The notes beneath the pieces were generated by a model. The model was not told the origin of the DNA, made no database searches, and saw only the letters and a list, made by a program, of their open reading frames with translations. From a virus, in IMG/VR virus record IMGVR_UViG_3300042691_035301, positions 1 through 22,094 of that record: DNA of 22,094 nt. One strand, given 5' to 3'. Below are positions 5,248 to 12,311 of this stretch, one piece after another (within the stretch, counting starts at the first letter, position 1; every line of letters begins with the position of its first letter). The translations under genes were made by a program, and so were the position numbers.

Positions 5248-6672
5248 ATGCCCACGACCAACGGCAACCGCAAGATCCTTGACCTCAAGCGGTGGGAGTT
5301 CTGCGCGTCGCTGCCCGCTGCGACCGTGACGGGCTCGTTCATCTCGTCCTCGCGCCACTTCCGGCAGCAGCAGTTGTACTTGCGCGGGCAGAACGAGTCG
5401 TACATCTACAACCCGGCCGAGGACGGATGGGTGACGCTCCCCTTGGCCGGGCTTGCCGGCGCGGTCGGCGCGGGCACGTGCGGGGTGGCCGGCGCGTGGA
5501 GCACCGGCACCACGACGGCGGCGGCGTCGCTCACCGCGACGGGTGGCACGACATCGACCATCGTCACGAACCAGACGCTCGCGCGCGACCTGCGCGGCTA
5601 TCGCGTCCACATCCTGGCAGGGCCGAACGCGGGCGCGGTGCTCGACATCGTCAGCAACACCGTAGCCACGAACGCCACGATCACCGTCGCGACGCAGGCG
5701 TCGGCGTTCACCGCGTCCACCGTATACCGGCTGCTCACGCCCGTGTGGTACGTCGGCGTCAACGGATCGGTCGCCGCCGCGTCGTTCCGAAAGTACGATT
5801 ACGCCACGAACACGTGGACGACGCTCGCCAACATGCCCGCGTCGTTCGGCACGGACGCGAAGATGGTGGCGACGCCGTCCATCGTCGACGGCACGTTCCG
5901 GTCGTTCGCGACCGGCACGGCGACGAGTGCCACCAGCACGACGCTGGTCCAGACCGGCAAGACGTGGACGGCCTCCCAGTGGATTAACGCGCAGGTGCGG
6001 ATTACGGCGGGCACGGGCGCGGGCCAGATTCGCGCGATCACCGCGAACACCGCCGACACGCTGACCGTCGCGACGTGGACGACGACGCCGGACGCGACCT
6101 CGCAGTATGCGATCGAGGGGAACGACGATTTCCTGTACCTGCTCGGCAACAACGCCGTCACGCTGTATCGCTACTCAATTTCAGCCAACACGTGGTCCAC
6201 GCTGACGCCGGGTGCGGCGCGCGCGGCGGCCCCTGGCACGGGCATGAGCGCGCATTGGGTCCACAGCGCGGAGGGCGCGGACTGGAACGCGGAGTCAGCG
6301 ATCATCAACGGCCGCTGGATCTACTCCCTGCAAGGCGCGGCCACCGGCGCGCTGCACCGCTACGACATCGCGGGCAACACATGGCAGACCGTGACGTATT
6401 CGCCCTCGTCGGAGACCTTCACGACGGGCAGCAAGTACGCGCTCCACAAAGGGCTGCTCTACGTCCAGAAGGACGCGACGGGCCGTTGGTTCGCTTTGGA
6501 CGTCGTGCGATCCGAACTGTTTCCGTGGGCGACGATGCTGTATCCGCAGGGCACGGCGATCGTCGGCGACACGGCATTTGACGTGATCTACAAGGACGGC
6601 GCGACGGAGATCTACTACGTGTACATGGCACTTAACAGCATCACCATCCAACTTCGCCAGCAGGTGGTGTAG
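5248..6672 (+). CDS. Kelch-like beta-propeller virion protein with two inserted repeats
   Basis: A 474-residue beta-protein likely on the virion surface. Kelch-type blade ends recur: YDYATNTWTTLANMP (about 183-197), YSISANTWSTLTPG (309-322) and YDIAGNTWQTVTYSP (372-386), with earlier YNPAEDGWVTLPL (54-66). Two related segments interrupt the blades, at about 84-163 and 221-289. Both run from a Thr/Ala-rich start through an LAGPNAGAVLDIVSNT or TAGTGAGQIRAITANT motif to an ITVAT or LTVAT strand. That inserted domain is a common module in phage virion proteins. There is no signal peptide. Propellers in tail or head fibres often bind host glycans, but the ligand here is unknown. The gene follows two other virion accessory genes with short gaps. 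Confidence 0.68.
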   Translation: MPTTNGNRKILDLKRWEFCASLPAATVTGSFISSSRHFRQQQLYLRGQNESYIYNPAEDGWVTLPLAGLAGAVGAGTCGVAGAWSTGTTTAAASLTATGGTTSTIVTNQTLARDLRGYRVHILAGPNAGAVLDIVSNTVATNATITVATQASAFTASTVYRLLTPVWYVGVNGSVAAASFRKYDYATNTWTTLANMPASFGTDAKMVATPSIVDGTFRSFATGTATSATSTTLVQTGKTWTASQWINAQVRITAGTGAGQIRAITANTADTLTVATWTTTPDATSQYAIEGNDDFLYLLGNNAVTLYRYSISANTWSTLTPGAARAAAPGTGMSAHWVHSAEGADWNAESAIINGRWIYSLQGAATGALHRYDIAGNTWQTVTYSPSSETFTTGSKYALHKGLLYVQKDATGRWFALDVVRSELFPWATMLYPQGTAIVGDTAFDVIYKDGATEIYYVYMALNSITIQLRQQVV

Positions 6673-6674
6673 TA

Positions 6675-6842
6675 ATGAAGATCCAAGAAATCATTGTCAT
6701 GCTTGAGCGCCGGATATCCCGCACGGTTTCCCTTCGGTCGTCGTATGAAAGTCTGGGCGAATTCGATCACGTCGAACGCCTCACCGAAGAGATCGAGCAA
6801 ACGCAATCGTCGCTCGCACTGCTGCGGACCCTTGTGGAGTAA
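6675..6842 (+). CDS. Small 55-residue coiled-coil protein
   Basis: A short ORF that starts at ATG 6675, two bases after the propeller gene stop, and ends at the TAA at 6840-6842, three bases before the next GTG. Translation gives MKIQEIIVMLERRISRTV and then a charged helix (FDHVERLTEEIEQTQSSLALL). Gapless packing between two virion genes, a plausible helix-rich composition and lack of alternatives support it as real. Codon use is clearly less G/C-biased than that of its neighbours, a sign of separate origin. No Shine-Dalgarno is obvious, so translational coupling is likely. The function is unknown; it may be a small chaperone or connector for the propeller protein. Confidence 0.6.
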   Translation: MKIQEIIVMLERRISRTVSLRSSYESLGEFDHVERLTEEIEQTQSSLALLRTLVE

Positions 6843-6845
6843 GTA

Positions 6846-7376
6846 GTGCTGCTGCTGCTGCTCAACCAGCCGGCGGCTGCGGGCAGCGCGACCGCCAACG
6901 GCGCCACGCTTACTGCCACTGCCTCGCTGATCGCGGGCACGGCCAACGGCGGCGCGCTGGCGGCCGGCGTCACGCTGACCGCAACGAGCTCGCTGGTCGC
7001 CGGCACGGCCAACGGCGGCGCAGTCGCGGCGGGCGCTACGCTTACCGCCACCGCCAGCCTGATCGCAGGCTCAGCCAGTGCGAGCGGCGGCGGCGCCGCC
7101 GCGGCGGGCGCCACGCTCACCGTCACGGCCAGCCTGATCGCAGGCTCGGCCACGGGCGGCGCATCGGGCGATGCCACGGCGACTGGCGCGGTGATCACCG
7201 CGGTCGCCAGCCTGCTTGCTGGTGCGGCGCAGTCGCTGCCCAACGCGCCCGCCAGCCTGCGCCGCATCGGCGAAACGCCGGCCGACGCCGACCGCCGCAT
7301 CGGCGGCGCGATCGCCGACGAGGTCGCCCGGATCGGCACCACCACCGCGCGGCCCCTGGGCCGGCGCATCGGATAA
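6846..7376 (+). CDS. Five-repeat Ala/Gly/Thr-rich protein
   Basis: A 176-residue protein whose residues 19-128 are five imperfect units of about 22-26 residues with the consensus GATLTATASLIAG(S/T)A followed by a Gly/Ala spacer. The alternation of beta-branched and small residues suggests a beta-solenoid or fibrous stack rather than a membrane helix bundle. The last 45 residues change character (PASLRRIGETPADADRRIG) and end with Arg-rich polar sequence. The GTG start follows the preceding stop by three bases. Similar repeat proteins lie next to phage connector genes and are usually annotated hypothetical. A structural fibre or collar role is inferred only from position. Confidence 0.6.
   Translation: MLLLLLNQPAAAGSATANGATLTATASLIAGTANGGALAAGVTLTATSSLVAGTANGGAVAAGATLTATASLIAGSASASGGGAAAAGATLTVTASLIAGSATGGASGDATATGAVITAVASLLAGAAQSLPNAPASLRRIGETPADADRRIGGAIADEVARIGTTTARPLGRRIG
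6894..7229 (+). repeat. Five imperfect coding repeats of about 66-78 bp
   Basis: Direct, in-frame repeats that encode the GATLTATASLIAG units of the preceding gene. Units begin near 6900, 6966, 7032, 7107 and 7185. They differ in sequence and in spacer length, so this is an old, diverged tandem expansion and not a recent slippage product. Confidence 0.65.
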
Positions 7377-7380
7377 CGCC

Positions 7381-7935
7381 ATGCAGCAGCAGCGACTCAT
7401 CGCCGGCGACTCGCTGGTCTTCGCGACCAGCGTGCCCGACTACCTGCCGAGCGCGGGCTACACGCTGACCTACCGCCTGGTGCGCCGCGACGCGGCTGGT
7501 GCGGCCATCACCTTCGCCGCCGGCGTGTCGGGCGACCTCTACAGCGTCAGCGTGACCCCGGCCACCACCGCCGGCTGGACCGCAGGCCGCTACACCTGGG
7601 CCAGCTACGTCACCAAGGCCGGCGAACGCTACACCGTCGGCCAGGGCGAGCTGGTCATCGAGGCCGACCCGGCGCTGATCACCGCGCCCTACGACAACCG
7701 CAGCCACGCCCGCAAGGTGCTGGACGCGATCGAGGCCGTGCTCGAAGGCCGCGCCAGCACCGATCAGCAGCAGGTCAGCGTCGCCGGTCGCACCCTGACC
7801 CGCATGCCGATCACCGAGCTGCTGCTGCTGCGCGACCGCTACCGCGCCGAAGCCGCCAGCGAAGCCGCCAGCGAGCAGATCCGCACCACGGGCATCAACC
7901 CCCGGTTCATCGGCGTGAGGTTCAACCGTGCGTAA
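7381..7935 (+). CDS. gpW-like head completion protein with N-terminal beta-domain
   Basis: A 184-residue protein with two parts. Residues 1-97 are a beta-sandwich-like domain (LIAGDSLVFATSVPDYLP... YTLTYRLVRRD... GRYTWASYVTKAGERYTVGQGELVIEAD), split here into short motifs. Residues 108-162 resemble lambda gpW: HARKVLDAIEAVLEGRAS, then a beta-hairpin VSVAGRTLTRM, then PITELLLLRDRYRAEAA. gpW closes the filled head and prepares the tail-joining surface; lambda gpW is only 68 residues. The ATG at 7381 follows the repeat protein by four bases; the frame is open upstream but without family features. The stop overlaps the portal start by 8 bases. Its place directly before a lambda-B-type portal, as in the lambda W-B order, supports the call. 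Confidence 0.7.
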   Translation: MQQQRLIAGDSLVFATSVPDYLPSAGYTLTYRLVRRDAAGAAITFAAGVSGDLYSVSVTPATTAGWTAGRYTWASYVTKAGERYTVGQGELVIEADPALITAPYDNRSHARKVLDAIEAVLEGRASTDQQQVSVAGRTLTRMPITELLLLRDRYRAEAASEAASEQIRTTGINPRFIGVRFNRA

Positions 7936-9547
7936 GATCTACGACAGCCCGCTGTTCCAGTCGGCGCTCGCGGCCGCACCGCCCGCGCGCCCGCGCACGG
8001 CACCGCTGGCCGGCGTCGAGTCGCGCATGTACGCGGGCGCGCGCAAGTCGCGCCTCACCGCCGGCTTCGGCAGCGGCGAAACCAGCGCCGACGCCGAGCT
8101 GGACAGCAGCCTCATCAACCTGCGCGCACGCTCGCGCGAGCTGGTGCGCGACGCCGCCTTTGCCCGCCGCGCGCGCCAGGTGGTGGTCAACAACGTCATC
8201 GGCTCCGGCATCGGCGTGCAGGCGCAGATCCGCAGCACGCGCGACACCCTGCGCAAGGACGTTAACGACGCGGTCGAGACGGCGTGGTGGAAGTGGTGCG
8301 ACGCCGATAGCTGCCACACCGGCGGCCAGCTTCACTTCCACGACCTCGAACGCGCCGCGATGGCGCAGGTCTTCGAGGCCGGCGAGGTGCTGATCCGCAT
8401 CCACCCGCGTCGCTTCGGCGGCTCGCGCGTGCCGCTGGCGCTCGAACTGATCGAGGCCGAGCGTCTCGCGTCGCACTACGTCCAGCCGACGGGCCTGCCG
8501 CCCGGCGCCGAGTACCGGATGGGTGTGGAGCACGACGCCTACGGCCGCCCGGCCGCCTACTGGCTGCGCGAGCGCCACCCCGGCGACCTCAAGTGGACGG
8601 TCGGCGGCAGCGAGCGCCTGACGCGCGTGCCGGCGGATCAGATCTTCCACCTGCGCGTGATCACCCGCTGGCCGCAGACCCGCGGCGAGCCCTGGCTGCA
8701 CGCGGTGGTGCGCAAGCTCCACGATGTCGACGGCTACAGCGAATCGGAAGTGGTCGCGGCGCGTGCCGCCGCGGCCTACATGGGCATCATCGAAACGCCT
8801 GACCAGGAATCGCCGCTCGCCGGCACCCCGCAGGCCGATGGCTCGCGCGCCTTCGACCTGGAACCCGGGCTGTCGGTGCGCCTCGCGCCCGGCGAGAAGT
8901 TCTCAAGCTACTCGCCCAACCGCCCGAACGCCGCGATGGAGGCGTTCATGCGCCACATGCTGCGCGAGATCGGCGTCGGCGCCGACGTGCCCTACGAGTC
9001 GATCAGCGGCGACTACTCGCAGTCCAACTACAGCAGCAGCCGCCTGTCGCTGCTCGAATCGCGCGATACCTGGAAGCACCTGCAGCAGTGGTTCATCCGC
9101 TCGTTCCGCGAGCCGCTGCACCGCATGTGGCTGCAGCAGGCCGTGCTGTCCGGCGCGCTGCCGCAGGTCAACCGAAGCGAATACGCCATCGACCCCAGCA
9201 AGTACGAGGCGGTGCAGTTCAAGCCGCGCGGCTGGTCGTGGGTCGACCCGACGAAGGAAGTCGCGGCCTACAAGGAAGCGGTCATGGCCGGCTTCACGAC
9301 GGTCAGCGACGTCATCGCCGCCACCGGCAACGGGCAGGACCTTGAGGAAGTCCTCGACGCCCGCGAGCGCGAGCTGCAAATGATGGACGACAAGGGCCTC
9401 AAGTTCGACACCAGCCCGGGCATGGCCACGGGCCAGCAGCCACCCGCGCCGCCGGCCCCGCCGGCGCCCGCGGCCGACGAAGAAGACGACGACGACGACC
9501 AGCCCGAGGCGGCCCAGCCGCAGCGGGTGGTGTCGCTTCGGAGGTAA
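7928..9547 (+). CDS. Portal protein, lambda gpB family
   Basis: Forms the dodecameric ring at the capsid vertex through which DNA enters and leaves. The 539-residue product matches the Phage_portal_2 (lambda gpB) family along its length: RARSRELVRDAAFARRAR near 66, VVNNVIGSGIGVQAQI near 86, then MAQVFEAGEVLIR, LELIEAERL, GVEHDAYGRPAAYWL, and DQIFHLRVITRWPQTRGEPWL, with a helical end (GADVPYESISGDYSQSNYSS; DTWKHLQQWFIR). The C-terminus is a Pro/Ala linker and an acidic run (DEEDDDDD) before a basic tail, perhaps contacting scaffold or terminase. The GTG start overlaps the gpW-like gene by 8 bases. The length is typical of the family (lambda B is 533). Confidence 0.94.
   Translation: MRKIYDSPLFQSALAAAPPARPRTAPLAGVESRMYAGARKSRLTAGFGSGETSADAELDSSLINLRARSRELVRDAAFARRARQVVVNNVIGSGIGVQAQIRSTRDTLRKDVNDAVETAWWKWCDADSCHTGGQLHFHDLERAAMAQVFEAGEVLIRIHPRRFGGSRVPLALELIEAERLASHYVQPTGLPPGAEYRMGVEHDAYGRPAAYWLRERHPGDLKWTVGGSERLTRVPADQIFHLRVITRWPQTRGEPWLHAVVRKLHDVDGYSESEVVAARAAAAYMGIIETPDQESPLAGTPQADGSRAFDLEPGLSVRLAPGEKFSSYSPNRPNAAMEAFMRHMLREIGVGADVPYESISGDYSQSNYSSSRLSLLESRDTWKHLQQWFIRSFREPLHRMWLQQAVLSGALPQVNRSEYAIDPSKYEAVQFKPRGWSWVDPTKEVAAYKEAVMAGFTTVSDVIAATGNGQDLEEVLDARERELQMMDDKGLKFDTSPGMATGQQPPAPPAPPAPAADEEDDDDDQPEAAQPQRVVSLRR
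9540..9545 (+). promoter_or_regulatory. Strong ribosome-binding site for the capsid gene
   Basis: GGAGGT, a near-perfect Shine-Dalgarno, lies 5 bases before ATG 9551 and overlaps the portal stop codon (9545-9547). It is the best such site in the window and precedes the gene that should be expressed most. Confidence 0.7.
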
Positions 9548-9550
9548 CGC

Positions 9551-11389
9551 ATGAAGCTCAAGCCACAGACCCGCTTGATGAAAGCCGAACGGGTCGACGC
9601 CGACGCGCGCACGGTCGCGCTGTCGTTCAGCAGCGAAGCGCCGGTGGAACGCTACTGGGGCAAGGAAGTCCTGAGCCACGAAGGCAAGGCGGCCAACCTG
9701 GACCGGCTCAACGCCGGCGGGCCGCTGCTGTTCAACCACAACCTCGACGACGTCGTCGGCGTGGTCGAGCGCGCATGGATCGACAAGGGCCGCGGCTACG
9801 CCGACGTGCGCTTCCCCAGCGCAGGCACCAGCCCGCGCGCCGATGAAGTGTTCGGACTGGTGCGCGACGGGATCCTGCGCAACGTCAGCTTCATGTACCG
9901 GATCAACCAGGTCGTCGAGGACAAGAAGTCCGAGACCTTCACCGTTACCGACTGGGAAGCGATGGAGGTTTCCATCGTCACCGTGCCGGCGGATCAGTCC
10001 GTTGGCGTGGGGCGCACCGCGCCCATGGATGAACTCGAAGTACGCATCTGCAACACCGAAGCACCGGCCGCTGCAGACCGCGCTTCCGCAATCCCCCCCG
10101 CGGCACCCGCCGCAACCCAAGAGGCTCCAAAGATGACCGAAGCAACTGCCGCGGCGGGCGCAAGCGCCGAAGCTGTGAACCCCGAGCGCCTGCGCATCAA
10201 GGCGATCACGGCCCTCGCCCGCCAGCACAAGATCGACGACGCCCAGCGCGATGCGTGGATCGACAGCGGCGCGGACATGGACGTCGTGACCGGCAAGATC
10301 CTCGACGTGATCGCCGAGCGCGGCGCGAAGAACCCGCAGTCGGAAGCCAAGCTCGATCTGAGCAAGTCCGATCTGAAGCGCTACAGCATGCTGCGCGCGA
10401 TCGAAGCCTGCGCTTCGAAGGATTGGAGCAAGGCCGGGTTCGAGGCCGAGTGCTCGATCGAGATCGCCAAGCGCATGGGCAAGTCGCCGGACAACCGCCG
10501 CTTCCTGGTGCCGTTCGACGTGCTGCAGCGCTCGGTCGGCACCGGCAAGCGCGACCTCAGCGTGACGCCCGCGAGCGCCGGTGGTGCGCTGGTCGAGACG
10601 CAGAACGTCGACTTCGTCACGCTCCTGCGCAACCGCAGCGTTCTCTACGCGATGGGCGCCCGCCGCCTGTCGGGCCTGACCGGCAACGTGACCATCCCGC
10701 GCCACACCGCCGCGGCCACCGCGTTCTGGCTCGGCAGCGAAACCACCCCGGCGACCGAGAGCCAGCAGACCTTCGGCCAGATCGCGATGACGCCAAAGAA
10801 CGTCGCCGCCTACACCGAGATCAGCCGCCAGCTCGCGCTGCAGTCGTCCCCGGACGCCGAGTCGCTGGTCATGGCTGACCTCGCCGCCGTCGTGGCGCTC
10901 GCGGTCGACGCCGCCGGCCTCGTGGGCACGGGTGCAGGTGGCCAGCCCACCGGCATCAACAACACCGCCGGCATCGGCGCGGTCACGGGCACCACCATCG
11001 GCTACGCCGGCATGCTCGAGTTCCAGACCGACACGGCGACCAGCAACGCGCTGTTCGAGTCGGCCGGCTACGTCTGCCCGCCGGCCGTCGCTGCGCTGCT
11101 GATGCAGCGGGTGAAGTTCGCCAGCACCGCCAGCCCGCTGTGGGACGGCAACGTGCTCAACGGCAACGCCTGCGGCTTCCGTGCCATGTCGTCGAACCAG
11201 CTCCCGGCCAGCAACCTGCTGTTCGGTGCATTCGACCAGGTGGTCGTGGGCGAGTGGGGCGTGCTCGAGGTCGAGGTCAACCCATACGCGAACTTCGCCG
11301 CGGGCATCATCGGCGTGCGCGCGTTCTACAGCACCGACATCGGTGTGCGCTACCCGGCCGCGTTCTCGCTGTCGACCAACATCAGCTGA
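9551..11389 (+). CDS. Prohead protease - HK97-fold major capsid protein fusion
   Basis: A 612-residue precursor that joins maturation protease, scaffold region and capsid subunit in one chain. Residues 1-160 are an HK97-type prohead protease: H63 in LLFNHNLDDVVG and S113 in LRNVSFMYRI match the catalytic His and Ser, with EVSIVTVPADQSVGVGR at 139-155. Residues 165-330 are Ala-rich and then helical, a delta/scaffold-like part. From about 335 (LSVTPASAGGALV) to the end is the HK97 capsid fold: ARRLSGLTGNVTIPRHT, EISRQLALQSSPDAESLV, GTGAGGQPTGINNTAGI, and a C-terminal YANFAAGIIGVRAFYSTD. Phages with separate genes make these as two or three proteins. The fused precursor presumably cuts itself after assembly. 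A hairpin follows the stop. Confidence 0.92.
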   Translation: MKLKPQTRLMKAERVDADARTVALSFSSEAPVERYWGKEVLSHEGKAANLDRLNAGGPLLFNHNLDDVVGVVERAWIDKGRGYADVRFPSAGTSPRADEVFGLVRDGILRNVSFMYRINQVVEDKKSETFTVTDWEAMEVSIVTVPADQSVGVGRTAPMDELEVRICNTEAPAAADRASAIPPAAPAATQEAPKMTEATAAAGASAEAVNPERLRIKAITALARQHKIDDAQRDAWIDSGADMDVVTGKILDVIAERGAKNPQSEAKLDLSKSDLKRYSMLRAIEACASKDWSKAGFEAECSIEIAKRMGKSPDNRRFLVPFDVLQRSVGTGKRDLSVTPASAGGALVETQNVDFVTLLRNRSVLYAMGARRLSGLTGNVTIPRHTAAATAFWLGSETTPATESQQTFGQIAMTPKNVAAYTEISRQLALQSSPDAESLVMADLAAVVALAVDAAGLVGTGAGGQPTGINNTAGIGAVTGTTIGYAGMLEFQTDTATSNALFESAGYVCPPAVAALLMQRVKFASTASPLWDGNVLNGNACGFRAMSSNQLPASNLLFGAFDQVVVGEWGVLEVEVNPYANFAAGIIGVRAFYSTDIGVRYPAAFSLSTNIS

Positions 11390-11395
11390 GCGAGC

Positions 11396-11417
11396 GGGGC
11401 CCGGGCAACCGGGCCCC
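11396..11417 (+). terminator. Hairpin with GCAA tetraloop after the capsid gene
   Basis: GGGGCCCGG (11396-11404) pairs with CCGGGCCCC (11409-11417) around a GCAA loop, a GNRA tetraloop that makes very stable RNA hairpins. Only ATT follows, so it is a poor intrinsic terminator; it may instead protect the 3' end of the capsid message or reduce translation of the next gene, whose ATG is 7 bases beyond the stem. Confidence 0.6.
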
Positions 11418-11424
11418 ATTCCCC

Positions 11425-11604
11425 ATGGCCGATCAACTCATCAAGGTCACCCGCGCGTTCTACCTGGGCGGCACGCGACGCGAAGTCGGCGACGTGTTCC
11501 CGGTCGACGCCAAGCTCGCCCTCGATCTGCGCGGCCTGCGCAAGGCCGAGTTCACCACCCAACCCGCCAAGCCGGCCGCCAAGGCCGCACCGAAGGAATC
11601 CTGA
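11425..11604 (+). CDS. Small head-tail region protein (59 aa)
   Basis: A 59-residue protein, MADQLIKVTRAFYLGGTRREVGDVF followed by a short helix (KLALDLRGLRKAEF) and an Ala/Lys/Pro tail. The pattern of a beta-strand, a 'YLGG-RREVGDVF' turn and a helix matches small proteins that often sit just after the capsid gene in siphophages, of unknown but probably connector or decoration role. No Shine-Dalgarno is visible because the hairpin at 11396-11417 fills that position. Its stop is two bases before the next ATG, so the pair is coupled. The frame is open upstream to 11140, but inside the capsid gene. Confidence 0.68.
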   Translation: MADQLIKVTRAFYLGGTRREVGDVFPVDAKLALDLRGLRKAEFTTQPAKPAAKAAPKES

Positions 11605-11606
11605 TC

Positions 11607-11978
11607 ATGCTCAACAACGAAGGTTCGGCCAGCACGACCGTCATCGTGCTCAATCCGGTGTCGGCCGCTGCCACCGCCAACGCCACGTCGGGCTGGATCG
11701 ACATCCGCCCCTACGAGGGCGAGATCATCATCATCCAGCAGGTCGGCGCCGTGACCGGCTCGATCACCACCACCGTGGAAGATGCCACCGACGGCTCGGG
11801 CACCGGCTCGGCCGTGCTCACCGGCTACGCCTTCACGGCGGTCAGCTCGGCGAACAACGTGCAGAAACTGGTGATTCCTGCCGGCGCGGCGCGGAGCCAT
11901 TTGCGCATCGTCGGCACCATCGTCACGGGCCCGGCGATCGTCGCGGCGTCGCTGACCGGCCGCAGCAAGTACACCTGA
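11607..11978 (+). CDS. Phage head/decoration-like structural protein
   Basis: A 123-residue beta-rich protein with sequence such as TTVIVLNPVSAAA, SGWIDIRPYEGEIIIIQQVGAVTGSITTTVED and NNVQKLVIPAGAARSHLRIVG. It resembles a family of small siphophage proteins located between the major capsid and the head-tail joining genes, described as decoration or minor structural proteins. The ATG at 11607 has GAAGGA (11592-11597) about 9 bases upstream. There is no signal or TM. The call is from the pattern and position; the virion location is not certain. Confidence 0.62.
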   Translation: MLNNEGSASTTVIVLNPVSAAATANATSGWIDIRPYEGEIIIIQQVGAVTGSITTTVEDATDGSGTGSAVLTGYAFTAVSSANNVQKLVIPAGAARSHLRIVGTIVTGPAIVAASLTGRSKYT

Positions 11979-11981
11979 GCC

Positions 11982-12311
11982 ATGGGCCAGCAGTCCACCC
12001 TGCGGGCGATCGACGCGGAGCTGCACGCCGGGCTGCTGGCCGCCGGCCTGGCCGACACGGGCACCTACACGCCGCCTTCGCCCCCGGGCGGGGCGGCGTT
12101 TACGGTGCGGTTGCTGCGCGACGACATTCAGGTCGACACCTTCGGCGAGAACCGCGCCGTGGCCAGCACGCGCACGGAGGTGGTGCTCTACAAGGCCGAC
12201 TTCACCACGCCCGCCGCCCGCGGCGGGTCGCTGGTGGTCGACGGCGCCACGCTGATCCTGGAAGCGCTGGTCGAGGAAGACCAAAGCATCACCCGCTGGA
12301 TCACGCGCTGA
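11982..12311 (+). CDS. Head-tail joining protein, lambda gpFII-like
   Basis: A 109-residue protein that probably makes the ring joining capsid to tail. It has the family's build: an N-terminal helix (LRAIDAELHAGLLAAGLADTG), a short Pro-rich loop (TYTPPSPPGG), then strands FTVRLLRDDIQVDTFGEN, RTEVVLYKADFTTPA, and a last unit RGGSLVVDGATLILEALVEEDQ. lambda FII is 117 residues with the same order. The gene lies after capsid and decoration genes and before the tail terminator and tube, as expected for FII. The ATG is 3 bases past the previous stop, and the stop overlaps the next ATG by one base (TGATG). Confidence 0.68.
   Translation: MGQQSTLRAIDAELHAGLLAAGLADTGTYTPPSPPGGAAFTVRLLRDDIQVDTFGENRAVASTRTEVVLYKADFTTPAARGGSLVVDGATLILEALVEEDQSITRWITR

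Noticed and set aside
6848-6862. CTG trinucleotide run at the start of the repeat protein as a phase-variation switch
   Set aside because: Only four CTG units, and slippage by three bases would stay in frame, so it cannot switch the gene on or off.
6894-7229. CRISPR-like or minisatellite array
   Set aside because: Repeats are diverged at the DNA level, vary in spacing and stay in frame with a coding consensus, so they are protein repeats.
8903-11419. Long minus-strand open frame (838 codons) opposite portal and capsid genes
   Set aside because: It is a shadow of GC-rich genes on the plus strand; translation is Arg/Ala/His/Gly-rich without family motifs, while the plus-strand proteins have clear portal and capsid signatures.
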